Positions 57,305 to 63,664 of a DNA stretch of 64,000 nucleotides are shown here, piece after piece. The stretch is from a virus. Both the position numbers and the translations under genes were made by a program. The stretch lies in IMG/VR virus record IMGVR_UViG_3300007765_000005, positions 1-64,000 of that record; one strand, 5' to 3'. The first letter of the stretch is position 1; each line of letters opens with the position of its first letter. The notes under the pieces are model-generated. The model was not told the DNA's origin. It ran no database searches and saw only the letters and a list, made by a program, of their open reading frames with translations.

Positions 57305-57328
57305 GGGGGGGTGTCATGACACCCCCCC
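57305..57328. promoter_or_regulatory. 24-bp perfect palindrome over the ART start codon
   Basis: Seven G, then TGTCATGACA, then seven C: exactly self-complementary, with the ATG of the ADP-ribosyltransferase gene at its centre (57316). It can be a protein operator or an RNA hairpin that hides the start codon. There is no T-run, so termination is unlikely. It stands 20 bases after the HTH gene. Confidence 0.6.
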
Positions 57329-58488
57329 TACAAGTATGCTCCCAGCGGGTGGCCGGGCTCCACCAGGCTGCTCTCCAGGGAAACTTCTACCTGTTCCTCC
57401 CCCACCTCGTCGACCAGATGCCCGACCTACAGCGTCGGGCGATGTACTTCGAGTGGGGAGGGCGTCAAGCGAACAACAGCCTCCTCCCGGTGAGACCCGC
57501 GAAGTCCTATGTGCGATGGCGTCGGAATGTCGGAGTGCGCTCTTTGGCAGGGATGGACAACTACATCTACATGTATCGAGGGCTCAAACTGTTCGACGGC
57601 AGTGAAAGAGACTGCTACCGGGCGATCAAAGCGGGAGCCATCACGAAGGAGGCCCTCGATCGCTACTGGGGGATGACCTTCCCCGAAGACCACATTCAAA
57701 TGGCCAAGGTTCTGGCAGGCAAGCTGGATGGCTACACGATGGGCCGTGATGCCAACACGCTCGGTACCACAGCCAAGAAGTTCCGGGTTCTGTTTGATGG
57801 GATCGTAGACAGACACGTCAACTACGTCTGGACCGACATCGTCCTGAACCAAGGGACGATAGTGGATGGCGCAGCCCAGAGGATCGACGCCGGGCCGGGA
57901 GCCGAAGGGTTCACGATGCCAGACTGGGTGATCGACGAGCTCCTTCGGTACACGAAGAATCCTGGGAAGCGGATGAAGAAACCGGTCAAGGAGTGGCTCC
58001 TTGAGAACTCGCCGAAGGACTACACCCAGGTGACCGTGTACCGGGGATTTGGGACTCAGGTCGATGACTGGGGGGACTACTCCGGCGTCACTATGGCCGA
58101 TGTCAAGAAGAGACTGTTCCGCCGCACAGGAGTCCGAGACTTGACCAAGCTCCACGTTGGAGACAAGATCAAGGTGAAGCGGGGGAAGGAGAGCAGCTGG
58201 TCCGTATCCGCTCAGGTCGCGACCAACTTTGCGGCGGGCCAAGCCAAGAAGTCGATCAACTGGTTGGTCAAAGCGGTGGTGCCTGCAAGCAAAGTCGTGA
58301 TCGACTTCAACGAGCTCCCCCGAGAGCTACGACAGAAGTTCCCCTTCCATGGTCAAGGAGAGGTCATCGTAGACAAAGGTGTCCACCAGGGGATGGTGTC
58401 GATGACCTGGGTCGATCAGGGATTCGAAACGTGGTTGGCTGAGCACGGGCTGGTGTTCAAGCGCCAGGTGGGCGTCGTCCCCGCGTAG
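57316..58488 (+). CDS. Mono-ADP-ribosyltransferase-like protein
   Basis: 390 residues. The C-terminal third has the R-S-E arrangement of ADP-ribosyltransferase toxins and phage ARTs. T-V-Y-R-G carries Arg 243 in the first strand, S-S-W-S-V-S (293-298) stands at the S-T-S position, and F-H-G-Q-G-E-V (Q347-x-E349) at the Q/E-x-E loop. The Q-x-E form occurs in C3-like enzymes. ART folds here transfer ADP-ribose from NAD to a protein; T4 uses such enzymes (Alt, ModA) on host RNA polymerase. The N-terminal 230 residues are unassigned: helical, many Tyr/Trp. G-run ribosome binding is atypical, and the start lies in the palindrome. Cytoplasmic; no signal peptide. Confidence 0.65.
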   Translation: MTPPLQVCSQRVAGLHQAALQGNFYLFLPHLVDQMPDLQRRAMYFEWGGRQANNSLLPVRPAKSYVRWRRNVGVRSLAGMDNYIYMYRGLKLFDGSERDCYRAIKAGAITKEALDRYWGMTFPEDHIQMAKVLAGKLDGYTMGRDANTLGTTAKKFRVLFDGIVDRHVNYVWTDIVLNQGTIVDGAAQRIDAGPGAEGFTMPDWVIDELLRYTKNPGKRMKKPVKEWLLENSPKDYTQVTVYRGFGTQVDDWGDYSGVTMADVKKRLFRRTGVRDLTKLHVGDKIKVKRGKESSWSVSAQVATNFAAGQAKKSINWLVKAVVPASKVVIDFNELPRELRQKFPFHGQGEVIVDKGVHQGMVSMTWVDQGFETWLAEHGLVFKRQVGVVPA

Positions 58489-58490
58489 CC

Positions 58491-58877
58491 TCAGGCCATG
58501 CCGCGTTCTACAGCCTTCTCGGAGATCTGCTGTACGATCTCAGCGATCTCTTGGCCGTGGCACTTGTAGGGCTTGTCCTCCGTGGTCAACCCTGCCCCGG
58601 TGGGAGCACACCAGCAGAGGAGGGTCAGAGACTTCCCTGAGAGGTGGATACGGGCCAATCGGAGCACCTCTTCAGTCACCGCTGCATCCTTCTCATGTAG
58701 CTTGTCCACGAGCCAGGTCCTGAACTTGGGGATGGAGCTTCCGGGGAGTCCTCCGGGGCGAAACGGATTCCCGAGGGGACTTCCCTCGTAGCCGTTGCAC
58801 TTCCGCCCTACATAGACACGGGTCTCCTCCCCGGTCCGATGGTGTTTCCGGACGTTGGCGACTTTGACGAAGCTCAC
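58491..58877 (-). CDS. DUF4326 family protein
   Basis: 128 residues from a GTG overlapping the pyrE stop (GTGA). V-Y-V-G-R-K, S-P-L-G-N-P-F near 32, F-R-T-W-L and L-T-L-L-C-W-C-A-P with the K-C-H-G at the end are the DUF4326 signature; conserved Cys and His suggest a metal or nucleotide site. The family is common in phages; its function is unknown. Coupling to pyrE points to nucleotide metabolism by context only. Confidence 0.85.
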   Translation of the reverse strand: MSFVKVANVRKHHRTGEETRVYVGRKCNGYEGSPLGNPFRPGGLPGSSIPKFRTWLVDKLHEKDAAVTEEVLRLARIHLSGKSLTLLCWCAPTGAGLTTEDKPYKCHGQEIAEIVQQISEKAVERGMA

Positions 58878-59416
58878 AGGCCCAGGTCCTTGATGTCCGT
58901 GAGGGCATGGAACCGGATGCTGTGATCGTGTAGGAACTCCCGCGCTCCCATCAGTCGGTCCACGACAGTGAACACGCCCGCGACATCTCCCCCGGCCTTC
59001 CGAATCTCCTGAACAGCCTCCAGAGCAGAGCCTCCAGAAGTGGTGACGTCCTCGAGGACAGCGACCCGAAGCCCATTGATATCGACGCCCTCGATCTTCT
59101 TCCCGGTGCCGTGGCTCCGGTCCCCCTTGCGGACGACAAATCCGTCGATGATTGTTCCCCGGACTCGAGCGCAGGCCAGAGTGGCGGAGACAACAGGGAC
59201 AGCCCCAAGCTCCAAGCCGCCGATGGCGCTGTAGCGGAGGTCCAGGTCTGCGAACTTGGACAGCATGGACATCCCAATCAGGTACGCACCCTCGGAGGTC
59301 AGCGCCGCCTTCTTGATGTCCAGGTAGACCTTGGATTTGGCGCCGCTGGTCAGGGTGAAGTCCCCGTGGAGGACTGCGGTTTGGGTCAGGAACTCAGCAA
59401 GATTCTGTTTGTGCAT
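58874..59416 (-). CDS. pyrE: Orotate phosphoribosyltransferase
   Basis: 180 residues from ATG with AGGAGAT seven bases upstream. H-G-D-F-T-L-T-S-G-A-K-S-K-V-Y-L-D (about 16-33) is the OPRT N-terminal substrate segment. G-G-L-E-L-G-A-V-P and F-V-V-R-K-G-D-R-S-H-G are the typical central blocks, and L-E-D-V-T-T-S-G-G-S (about 127) is the PRPP-binding loop. It converts orotate and PRPP to OMP in pyrimidine synthesis; full length (E. coli PyrE about 213). A phage enzyme probably tops up pyrimidines during replication. A hairpin covers the ribosome binding site. Confidence 0.92.
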   Translation of the reverse strand: MHKQNLAEFLTQTAVLHGDFTLTSGAKSKVYLDIKKAALTSEGAYLIGMSMLSKFADLDLRYSAIGGLELGAVPVVSATLACARVRGTIIDGFVVRKGDRSHGTGKKIEGVDINGLRVAVLEDVTTSGGSALEAVQEIRKAGGDVAGVFTVVDRLMGAREFLHDHSIRFHALTDIKDLGL

Positions 59417-59441
59417 GGTATCTCCTGGGGAGGGAGATACC
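59417..59441 (-). promoter_or_regulatory. Hairpin over the pyrE ribosome binding site
   Basis: GGTATCTCC and GGAGATACC form a 9-bp stem with a 7-base loop directly before the pyrE ATG; the Shine-Dalgarno AGGAGAT is in the arm next to the start. It could limit pyrE translation or bind a regulator. Confidence 0.45.
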
Positions 59442-59458
59442 CCAGATAGGCTGAACAC

Positions 59459-60076
59459 CTATTTCCATTCCGAGGACCGGAGGAAGTTCCTATGGAACGC
59501 CTTCCAAGACTCCTCCCCCAGGAGGCCCTTCAGGGCATCGTCCACATCAGCAAGCCAGAAGGCGTCCAGGCCCTTGTGGTCGTGGAGGAGGGAGATGAGA
59601 TCCCGGAAGCGGTTGGCCTTCTCCCGGTCCAGAGCCATGCCCTCCAGCTTCCGGTACGTCTCTGAACCCAGGCTCACCATGGCAACGTGCTGTTCGAGGA
59701 GACCGGCGAACCTGCGTCGGTGCACATCCCCGAGCTTCAGGAGGACCGGGACCGAGGCATAGGTCAGGAGGATGATCCTGGTGTTCAAGTCCTTCGGAGC
59801 CCAGGTCTTGGTGAGCTCGATGATCTTGTTGGTATCAGGCCTCAGACCCCGATGAGCGTTCGCGAACCGAGACCAGAGGTCCTCCTGGACCGGGAAGTGG
59901 TAGGTGAAGCCTGGAGGAGAGACGCAGAAGCAGTCCTGGTTCTCGATCTTGAGGCTCCGCGCTATGGAGATCAGGGCATCCGCCGCTCGGTTCTCCCACC
60001 CTTCCTCGGAGGTCCGGAGAATGGAGATGAGGGAGCGAAGGTCTCTGAGATACATGAGGGGGTCGCGTTCAATCAT
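59459..60076 (-). CDS. Hypothetical helical protein
   Basis: 205 residues from an ATG one base inside the upstream stop (a GTG one codon earlier is possible). Helical throughout: D-L-R-S-L-I-S-I-L-R-T, R-A-A-D-A-L-I-S-I-A-R, L-D-A-F-W-L-A-D-V-D-D-A-L-K-G-L-L. A single D-C-F-C lies near residue 52. No family recognised. It ends 42 bases before the pyrE start, so the pyrE hairpin lies in this gap. Confidence 0.65.
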   Translation of the reverse strand: MIERDPLMYLRDLRSLISILRTSEEGWENRAADALISIARSLKIENQDCFCVSPPGFTYHFPVQEDLWSRFANAHRGLRPDTNKIIELTKTWAPKDLNTRIILLTYASVPVLLKLGDVHRRRFAGLLEQHVAMVSLGSETYRKLEGMALDREKANRFRDLISLLHDHKGLDAFWLADVDDALKGLLGEESWKAFHRNFLRSSEWK

Positions 60077-60225
60077 CACTTCTTCCTCTCGAGCAGACGA
60101 ATGGCTTGGGAGGTGGGGATCACCCCTACCTCCCCGGTGTGCTTGTTGATCACGACTACCTTCTGTGGAGTCAAGATCCAGAGGTGTCCGTTGAGTTCAA
60201 CCTGGATGTAGGAGAAGCCCCTCAC
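60076..60225 (-). CDS. Very small hypothetical protein
   Basis: 49 codons from a GTG (GTGA overlap with the upstream membrane gene) to a TGA overlapping the next ATG by one base. Reads V-R-G-F-S-Y-I-Q-V-E-L-N-G-H-L-W-I, then K-V-V-V-I-N-K-H-T-G-E-V-G-V-I and a basic end: a small all-beta protein. G/C third positions and overlaps at both ends support it. Confidence 0.55.
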   Translation of the reverse strand: MRGFSYIQVELNGHLWILTPQKVVVINKHTGEVGVIPTSQAIRLLERKK

Positions 60226-60428
60226 TTCGGAGCTTTCTCAACTGCGTGCGCCAGGGAAAAGAACCCTGTGGCGCCGGAGACCAACATCAGGATGATTATC
60301 AGACCTGTGTGCTGGTGAGGCTCTATGTTCCTCAAACCGGAGAGCCCAACCAAGTCGAAGGGGAAGCACAGGAAGATCGCGGAGAGGAGGAACCCCAGGC
60401 CCGTTTTGTACAGGGTCTTGCCGTCCAT
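60222..60428 (-). CDS. Small two-span membrane protein, holin candidate
   Basis: 68 residues from an ATG overlapping the upstream stop. Two hydrophobic segments: about 10-32 (L-G-F-L-L-S-A-I-F-L-C-F-P-F-D-L-V) and 41-62 (T-G-L-I-I-I-L-M-L-V-S-G-A-T-G-F-F), with a charged short start and end. Size and hairpin topology fit a class II holin or a small inner membrane protein. Its operon (pyrE group) does not tell. Confidence 0.65.
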   Translation of the reverse strand: MDGKTLYKTGLGFLLSAIFLCFPFDLVGLSGLRNIEPHQHTGLIIILMLVSGATGFFSLAHAVEKAPK

Positions 60429-60952
60429 CACGCCACATCCCAGGGGATCTTGGCGTGAGACATGACAGCCTCGCGATGCCTGTTGATCTCGCGACCTCGC
60501 AGGCGGATGTGATCCAGAGCGGACCTCGACTCCCGGGACTCCCAGATCTCCTGCATGGTCGCGCGGTGTAGAAGAACCTCGGCCCCGACTTCCTCCGGGA
60601 TCTGCATAAGATAGAAGATGAAATCGGAGTGTAGACGAACCCGGTGGGCCTGGACGTAGTGGGCGAGCCCCTCTGGCCAAACCCACGTCCCATCGAACGT
60701 GAGGCACTTGGCCTCGTTCCGAACACCGCAGATACGGCACGAGGAGGGGCCTCTCCACTGGACGAACGTGGCGCCCATTTCCAGGACCCGCGCCGTCTTG
60801 TCTGCGAAATCCTGCTCCATATCTGGATCGATAAAGCTCGAGGGGTCGGGCAGGTTCTTGAGGTTTGGTCCCCGAGGAGGCTTCCAATAGCCGATGAACT
60901 TCCGACCCGGAACTGTGAACTTCGGGTCGTCCGGATGCCTTGTAAAGATCAT
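60428..60952 (-). CDS. Hypothetical protein with CxxC and conserved WP-EGLAHY segment
   Basis: 174 residues from an ATG overlapping the upstream stop (ATGA). S-S-C-R-I-C-G at about 72 and K-C-L-T-F-D-G-T near 83 suggest a Cys3-His zinc site with H in A-H-Y-V-Q-A-H-R-V. The W-V-W-P-E-G-L-A-H-Y-V-x-x-H-x-V-R-L block recalls a family of uncharacterised proteins from phages and delta-proteobacteria, cited from memory only. Confidence 0.65.
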   Translation of the reverse strand: MIFTRHPDDPKFTVPGRKFIGYWKPPRGPNLKNLPDPSSFIDPDMEQDFADKTARVLEMGATFVQWRGPSSCRICGVRNEAKCLTFDGTWVWPEGLAHYVQAHRVRLHSDFIFYLMQIPEEVGAEVLLHRATMQEIWESRESRSALDHIRLRGREINRHREAVMSHAKIPWDVA

Positions 60953-61386
60953 CCGTGGCCTCCGCAGGGCATCCGGAAGTACATCCGGACACCCATCGTC
61001 CCAGCCATCCGAACGCGGTGGACTCCGAAGGGCTCCCAGCCGTCCTGTAGGAGATCCTTGACCTCGGGATCGTTCTCGGGGTTCATCTCCTCCGCACAGT
61101 TTACTACCTTCATGTGGTAATGGTCGCTCGAGGGTCCATGCCACTTGGTCGGGGTGGTGCGTGGGATCTGCGGAGAGGGATTTCGGGAACCGAAGTGGCG
61201 AGCGATCGCCTCCTGAGGGCTCATACCCTCAGGCACCGGGATGATTCCGCTGGGACCTGCCAGGAACGCTCCCGACCTCTCCGGAGGGTCTTCCTGCTCT
61301 GTGGGGTCCGGGGTAGGCGGCTCCGGCGGCTCGTCCTCCTCGAAGGTCGCGGCCAGCATCCTGATGATAGTTCTACGGATTCCCAA
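60949..61386 (-). CDS. Hypothetical protein
   Basis: 145 residues from a TTG with GGAGGTG upstream. N-terminal third is acidic and proline-rich (P-E-P-P-T-P-D-P-T-E-Q-E-D-P-P); the end holds H-Y-H-M-K-V-V-N and beta strands. No family recognised. First gene of the leftward pyrE unit, divergent from the plus-strand gene at 61451. Confidence 0.6.
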   Translation of the reverse strand: MGIRRTIIRMLAATFEEDEPPEPPTPDPTEQEDPPERSGAFLAGPSGIIPVPEGMSPQEAIARHFGSRNPSPQIPRTTPTKWHGPSSDHYHMKVVNCAEEMNPENDPEVKDLLQDGWEPFGVHRVRMAGTMGVRMYFRMPCGGHG

Positions 61387-61409
61387 GACACCTCCAGAAT
61401 CTACACCTG

Positions 61410-61415
61410 ATTACC
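61410..61415 (-). promoter_or_regulatory. GGTAAT element before the 61386 gene
   Basis: GGTAAT on the minus strand, 23 bases before the TTG start at 61386; a variant of the GTAAC element, facing away from the one at 61421. Confidence 0.3.
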
Positions 61416-61420
61416 GCGCC

Positions 61421-61426
61421 GGTAAC
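61421..61426 (+). promoter_or_regulatory. GGTAAC element before the 61451 gene
   Basis: GGTAAC, 24 bases before the ATG at 61451 with AAGGAGG between. No GTTTCC box 16 bases upstream. Confidence 0.4.
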
Positions 61427-61450
61427 CGGGCAGCACTACAAGGAGGGCTG

Positions 61451-61900
61451 ATGCCCGGAACAAGGAAATGGGTAGAGGAACTCGCAGTAGCAAAGATCAT
61501 CGGATGGGTCTACGAGTACCGGAACCGACGCGAGTTCCAGGAGCAGGTCGCAGGCCAGGCTCAGATCGCGATCACCATTCAGATGCTCATGGCCAAGTGT
61601 CCCTGGATCTACGAGGCGGCGCAGCAGCGGGAAATCTCCATGAATCGGGGAGACATCCTTGAGGCCCTTCGGACGGACGTCGCGACGTACCGGGACCCGG
61701 GGATCAAGCCTCTGGTCCAAGAGTTCGGGGCGGTAGTGATGATCTGTCTGAGCACTCCGGGGCAAGCCGACCTTCGGGTGGTGTGTTTCCTCATCAAACA
61801 CCACCGTTGGCGTCCGTTCACCTTGAACGGGATCCCACATCCCGGACGGCCGGACATGGTTCAGGAACTGGATCCTGCTCTGGAGGCCATCTTCCGGTAG
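61451..61900 (+). CDS. Hypothetical protein
   Basis: 149 residues; AAGGAGGGC six bases upstream. Residues 8-60 are helical (V-E-E-L-A-V-A-K-I-I-G-W-V-Y-E-Y-R-N-R-R-E-F), the end has V-C-F-L-I-K-H-H-R-W-R-P-F-T-L-N-G-I-P. No family recognised. First of three plus-strand genes. Confidence 0.7.
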   Translation: MPGTRKWVEELAVAKIIGWVYEYRNRREFQEQVAGQAQIAITIQMLMAKCPWIYEAAQQREISMNRGDILEALRTDVATYRDPGIKPLVQEFGAVVMICLSTPGQADLRVVCFLIKHHRWRPFTLNGIPHPGRPDMVQELDPALEAIFR

Positions 61901-61909
61901 GGTAGGGGC

Positions 61910-62350
61910 ATGGGCTCCCCTACCAACAGCATCAAGATCCAGTGGTTCTGCCTTCCCTGTCGAGAGGGGGCGAGAAGGCAGAAGCAGACCGGATACGGAG
62001 AAGCACCCTCTGTTCCTCTCTGCCCCAAGTGCGGTGAGAGTATGCACCGGTGGCCGTGGCCCGGCAGGTTCCCGAAGAAGAACGCACGGATCTGGCGCCG
62101 CCTATCTCTCCGCCACGTCGTATTGGTAGGTCCGCACAGCGGGGAGGACCTCAGCTACTGGAAGGTCCTCAAGGACGGGGAAGACATACCTCCGTGGGGC
62201 CCTCAGGGCTGGAACTGCCACGGGAACTTCCGCCAACGGAAGACGGAGAGACGTCGGAAGGAAGCTCTGAAGAGACGGTATGCTCTTCGGAGGCGCTGGG
62301 AGCGTTCCGCTGCGCTCAAGGTCATGAAGAGGCTCCTGGAGAAGGAATGA
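61910..62350 (+). CDS. Hypothetical protein with N-terminal zinc ribbon and basic tail
   Basis: 146 residues, nine bases after the previous gene. F-C-L-P-C-R-E-G...L-C-P-K-C-G-E-S in the first 45 residues is a Cys4 ribbon. The last 45 residues are strongly basic (K-T-E-R-R-R-K-E-A-L-K-R-R-Y-A-L-R-R-R-W). Probably nucleic-acid binding. Ends in an ATGA overlap with the next gene. Confidence 0.7.
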   Translation: MGSPTNSIKIQWFCLPCREGARRQKQTGYGEAPSVPLCPKCGESMHRWPWPGRFPKKNARIWRRLSLRHVVLVGPHSGEDLSYWKVLKDGEDIPPWGPQGWNCHGNFRQRKTERRRKEALKRRYALRRRWERSAALKVMKRLLEKE

Positions 62351-62757
62351 GATGCCCCTGCTGTTCCAGAACCCTCGAGCGTGTTGAGAGGGACTTCTAC
62401 GCCCTGGAGGCGGACGCCCTCAACGCATGGGAGGACTCGAACTTCGAGGGCCCCCAGCCGGGGGCAGACAAGAGCACCCACTGGTACTGCTCGAACATGG
62501 AGTGCCCGACGGAAGGGAACAACCTCCGGGAGCACCACCCTCTCGCGGGGATCCTCTCGAGCCCGGGGGATTCCTTTGCGCTGTCCGCAGTAGAAGGGTC
62601 GGGCTATCCTCAGTTCTGCTTCCGCTGCGGATCGGAGCTTCTGTCTGGGAGGGATGGGGAGAAATCCTGCACAGGAGAGAACTGCACGTTCCAGGGTCTC
62701 GCCTTCGAAGGCAAGTCTGCGGAAGGAGCCATCTGGACCCTGGCTTGGATCAAGTAG
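62347..62757 (+). CDS. Hypothetical protein with multiple zinc-binding pairs
   Basis: 136 residues from the ATG in ATGA. Opens M-R-C-P-C-C; further Cys pairs are Y-C-S-N-M-E-C, F-C-F-R-C-G and S-C-T-G-E-N-C, about two zinc sites. Acidic overall (A-W-E-D-S-N-F-E-G). No family recognised. Translationally coupled to the zinc-ribbon gene before it; the end overlaps the convergent gene by eight bases. Confidence 0.65.
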   Translation: MRCPCCSRTLERVERDFYALEADALNAWEDSNFEGPQPGADKSTHWYCSNMECPTEGNNLREHHPLAGILSSPGDSFALSAVEGSGYPQFCFRCGSELLSGRDGEKSCTGENCTFQGLAFEGKSAEGAIWTLAWIK

Positions 62758-63250
62758 GGAGCTGTCCTCCGTAGCACGGCGGGGGCTGGTGTTCGGAGAA
62801 CGGACCCATCTTGTTGTTCCGATACGGAGGAAGGGTATCGACGCACTCCTCCGGGGTGAACTCCGGGTTCCTGAGGAGGTCTCCGACCGCCCAGACCGCC
62901 CGGTAGGGGTCGCCTCGGAGGCTCTCCGGATACGGGATCTCCATGATCTCTTCGAAGACCTCGCGGACCGACCCGCTCCGGAAAGTGGAGAGGACCCGTC
63001 GGACCTCACGGATCAGGGAAGGGTGTCCCTTCAGGTAGAGGACATCCACTGCTCCCATGATGGATGGAGTCTCGATGACGATGGTGTCGTCGGAGCAATG
63101 GGTGTCACGGATGATGCCCCGGTAGGCGATGTACACAGCGACCGCCAGGGCAGCAGCTTCGCTCGCGTCCCGGTAGTCGGAGAGGAGAGTCCACATGCCG
63201 TTGTTGCGGTAGTTGAGACACCAGAGGAAGACGGAGGGGTCGGGATCCAT
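62750..63250 (-). CDS. Hypothetical protein
   Basis: 166 residues; AAAGGAGC before the ATG and a bipartite promoter-like signal. N-terminal W-C-L-N-Y-R-N-N-G-M-W-T-L-L-S-D-Y, an alanine-rich helix (S-E-A-A-A-L-A-V-A-V-Y-I-A), then a helical body (L-I-R-E-V-R-R-V-L-S-T-F). No family recognised. Single-gene unit divergent from the next plus-strand gene. Confidence 0.7.
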   Translation of the reverse strand: MDPDPSVFLWCLNYRNNGMWTLLSDYRDASEAAALAVAVYIAYRGIIRDTHCSDDTIVIETPSIMGAVDVLYLKGHPSLIREVRRVLSTFRSGSVREVFEEIMEIPYPESLRGDPYRAVWAVGDLLRNPEFTPEECVDTLPPYRNNKMGPFSEHQPPPCYGGQLPT

Positions 63251-63270
63251 AGAGGCTCCTTTGCGAAGCA

Positions 63271-63298
63271 GTTACGTCTGGTGCCCCCTTATGGAAAC
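63271..63298 (-). promoter_or_regulatory. Bipartite promoter-like signal (GTTTCC-N16-CGTAAC), minus strand
   Basis: GTTTCC (63293-63298), 16 bases, CGTAAC (63271-63276), then 20 bases to the ATG at 63250. Its -35-like box overlaps that of the divergent plus-strand signal. Confidence 0.65.
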
Positions 63299-63324
63299 TT
63301 CCTCATTCTGGATGTCTACGTAAC
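63297..63324 (+). promoter_or_regulatory. Bipartite promoter-like signal (ACTTCC-N16-CGTAAC), plus strand
   Basis: ACTTCC (63297-63302), 16 bases, CGTAAC (63319-63324), then 20 bases with TGGAGG to the ATG at 63345. The first box differs from GTTTCC in two bases but has the same position; it forms the other half of the GGAAACTTCC sequence. Confidence 0.55.
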
Positions 63325-63344
63325 TCTTCCATGGAGGTGTCATC

Positions 63345-63638
63345 ATGGGACGTCTGCAGAGAACGCCGGGCTCAAACCAGCTTGAGTTCAACGCTGAGGG
63401 TGGGGTCGTATCTCTCACAGGAACGGTGCGGAACTCCCTGAAGAAGCACACCTGCCGAGACTGTGGTGGGGACTGCGGCAAGAGGTACTGGGACGCCCGC
63501 GCCCGCTACTTCTACGATGGTCGGTGGAGATACCTCACCTTCCGGTTCTGCTTGGTCTGCTACAACAGGGCTCGTTCCCAGGCATGGGACTTCGAGGACA
63601 GACTTGCCGAGGAGGACAGCTTCCTCTACGACGAGTGA
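63345..63638 (+). CDS. Small hypothetical zinc-finger-like protein
   Basis: 97 residues; ATGGAGG upstream. T-C-R-D-C-G-G-D-C-G near 36 and F-C-L-V-C-Y-N near 68 give a four- to five-Cys metal site, with R-Y-F-Y-D-G-R-W-R-Y beta strands between. Acidic tail. No family recognised. Own promoter-like signal. Confidence 0.65.
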   Translation: MGRLQRTPGSNQLEFNAEGGVVSLTGTVRNSLKKHTCRDCGGDCGKRYWDARARYFYDGRWRYLTFRFCLVCYNRARSQAWDFEDRLAEEDSFLYDE

Positions 63639-63642
63639 TCCC

Positions 63643-63648
63643 GGTAAC
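63643..63648 (+). promoter_or_regulatory. GGTAAC element before the 63665 gene
   Basis: GGTAAC, 16 bases before the ATG at 63665, with ATGGAGG between. A CTTCC occurs 18 bases upstream rather than 16, so a bipartite signal is doubtful. Confidence 0.4.
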
Positions 63649-63664
63649 CCTCCATGGAGGTGCT

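Noticed and set aside
10132-63324. The GTTTCC-N16-CGTAAC signal as a classical ECF sigma promoter
   Set aside because: ECF promoters have GAAAC upstream of CGT. Here the upstream box reads GTTTC in the gene direction, the reverse complement, so the resemblance is not in the right orientation.
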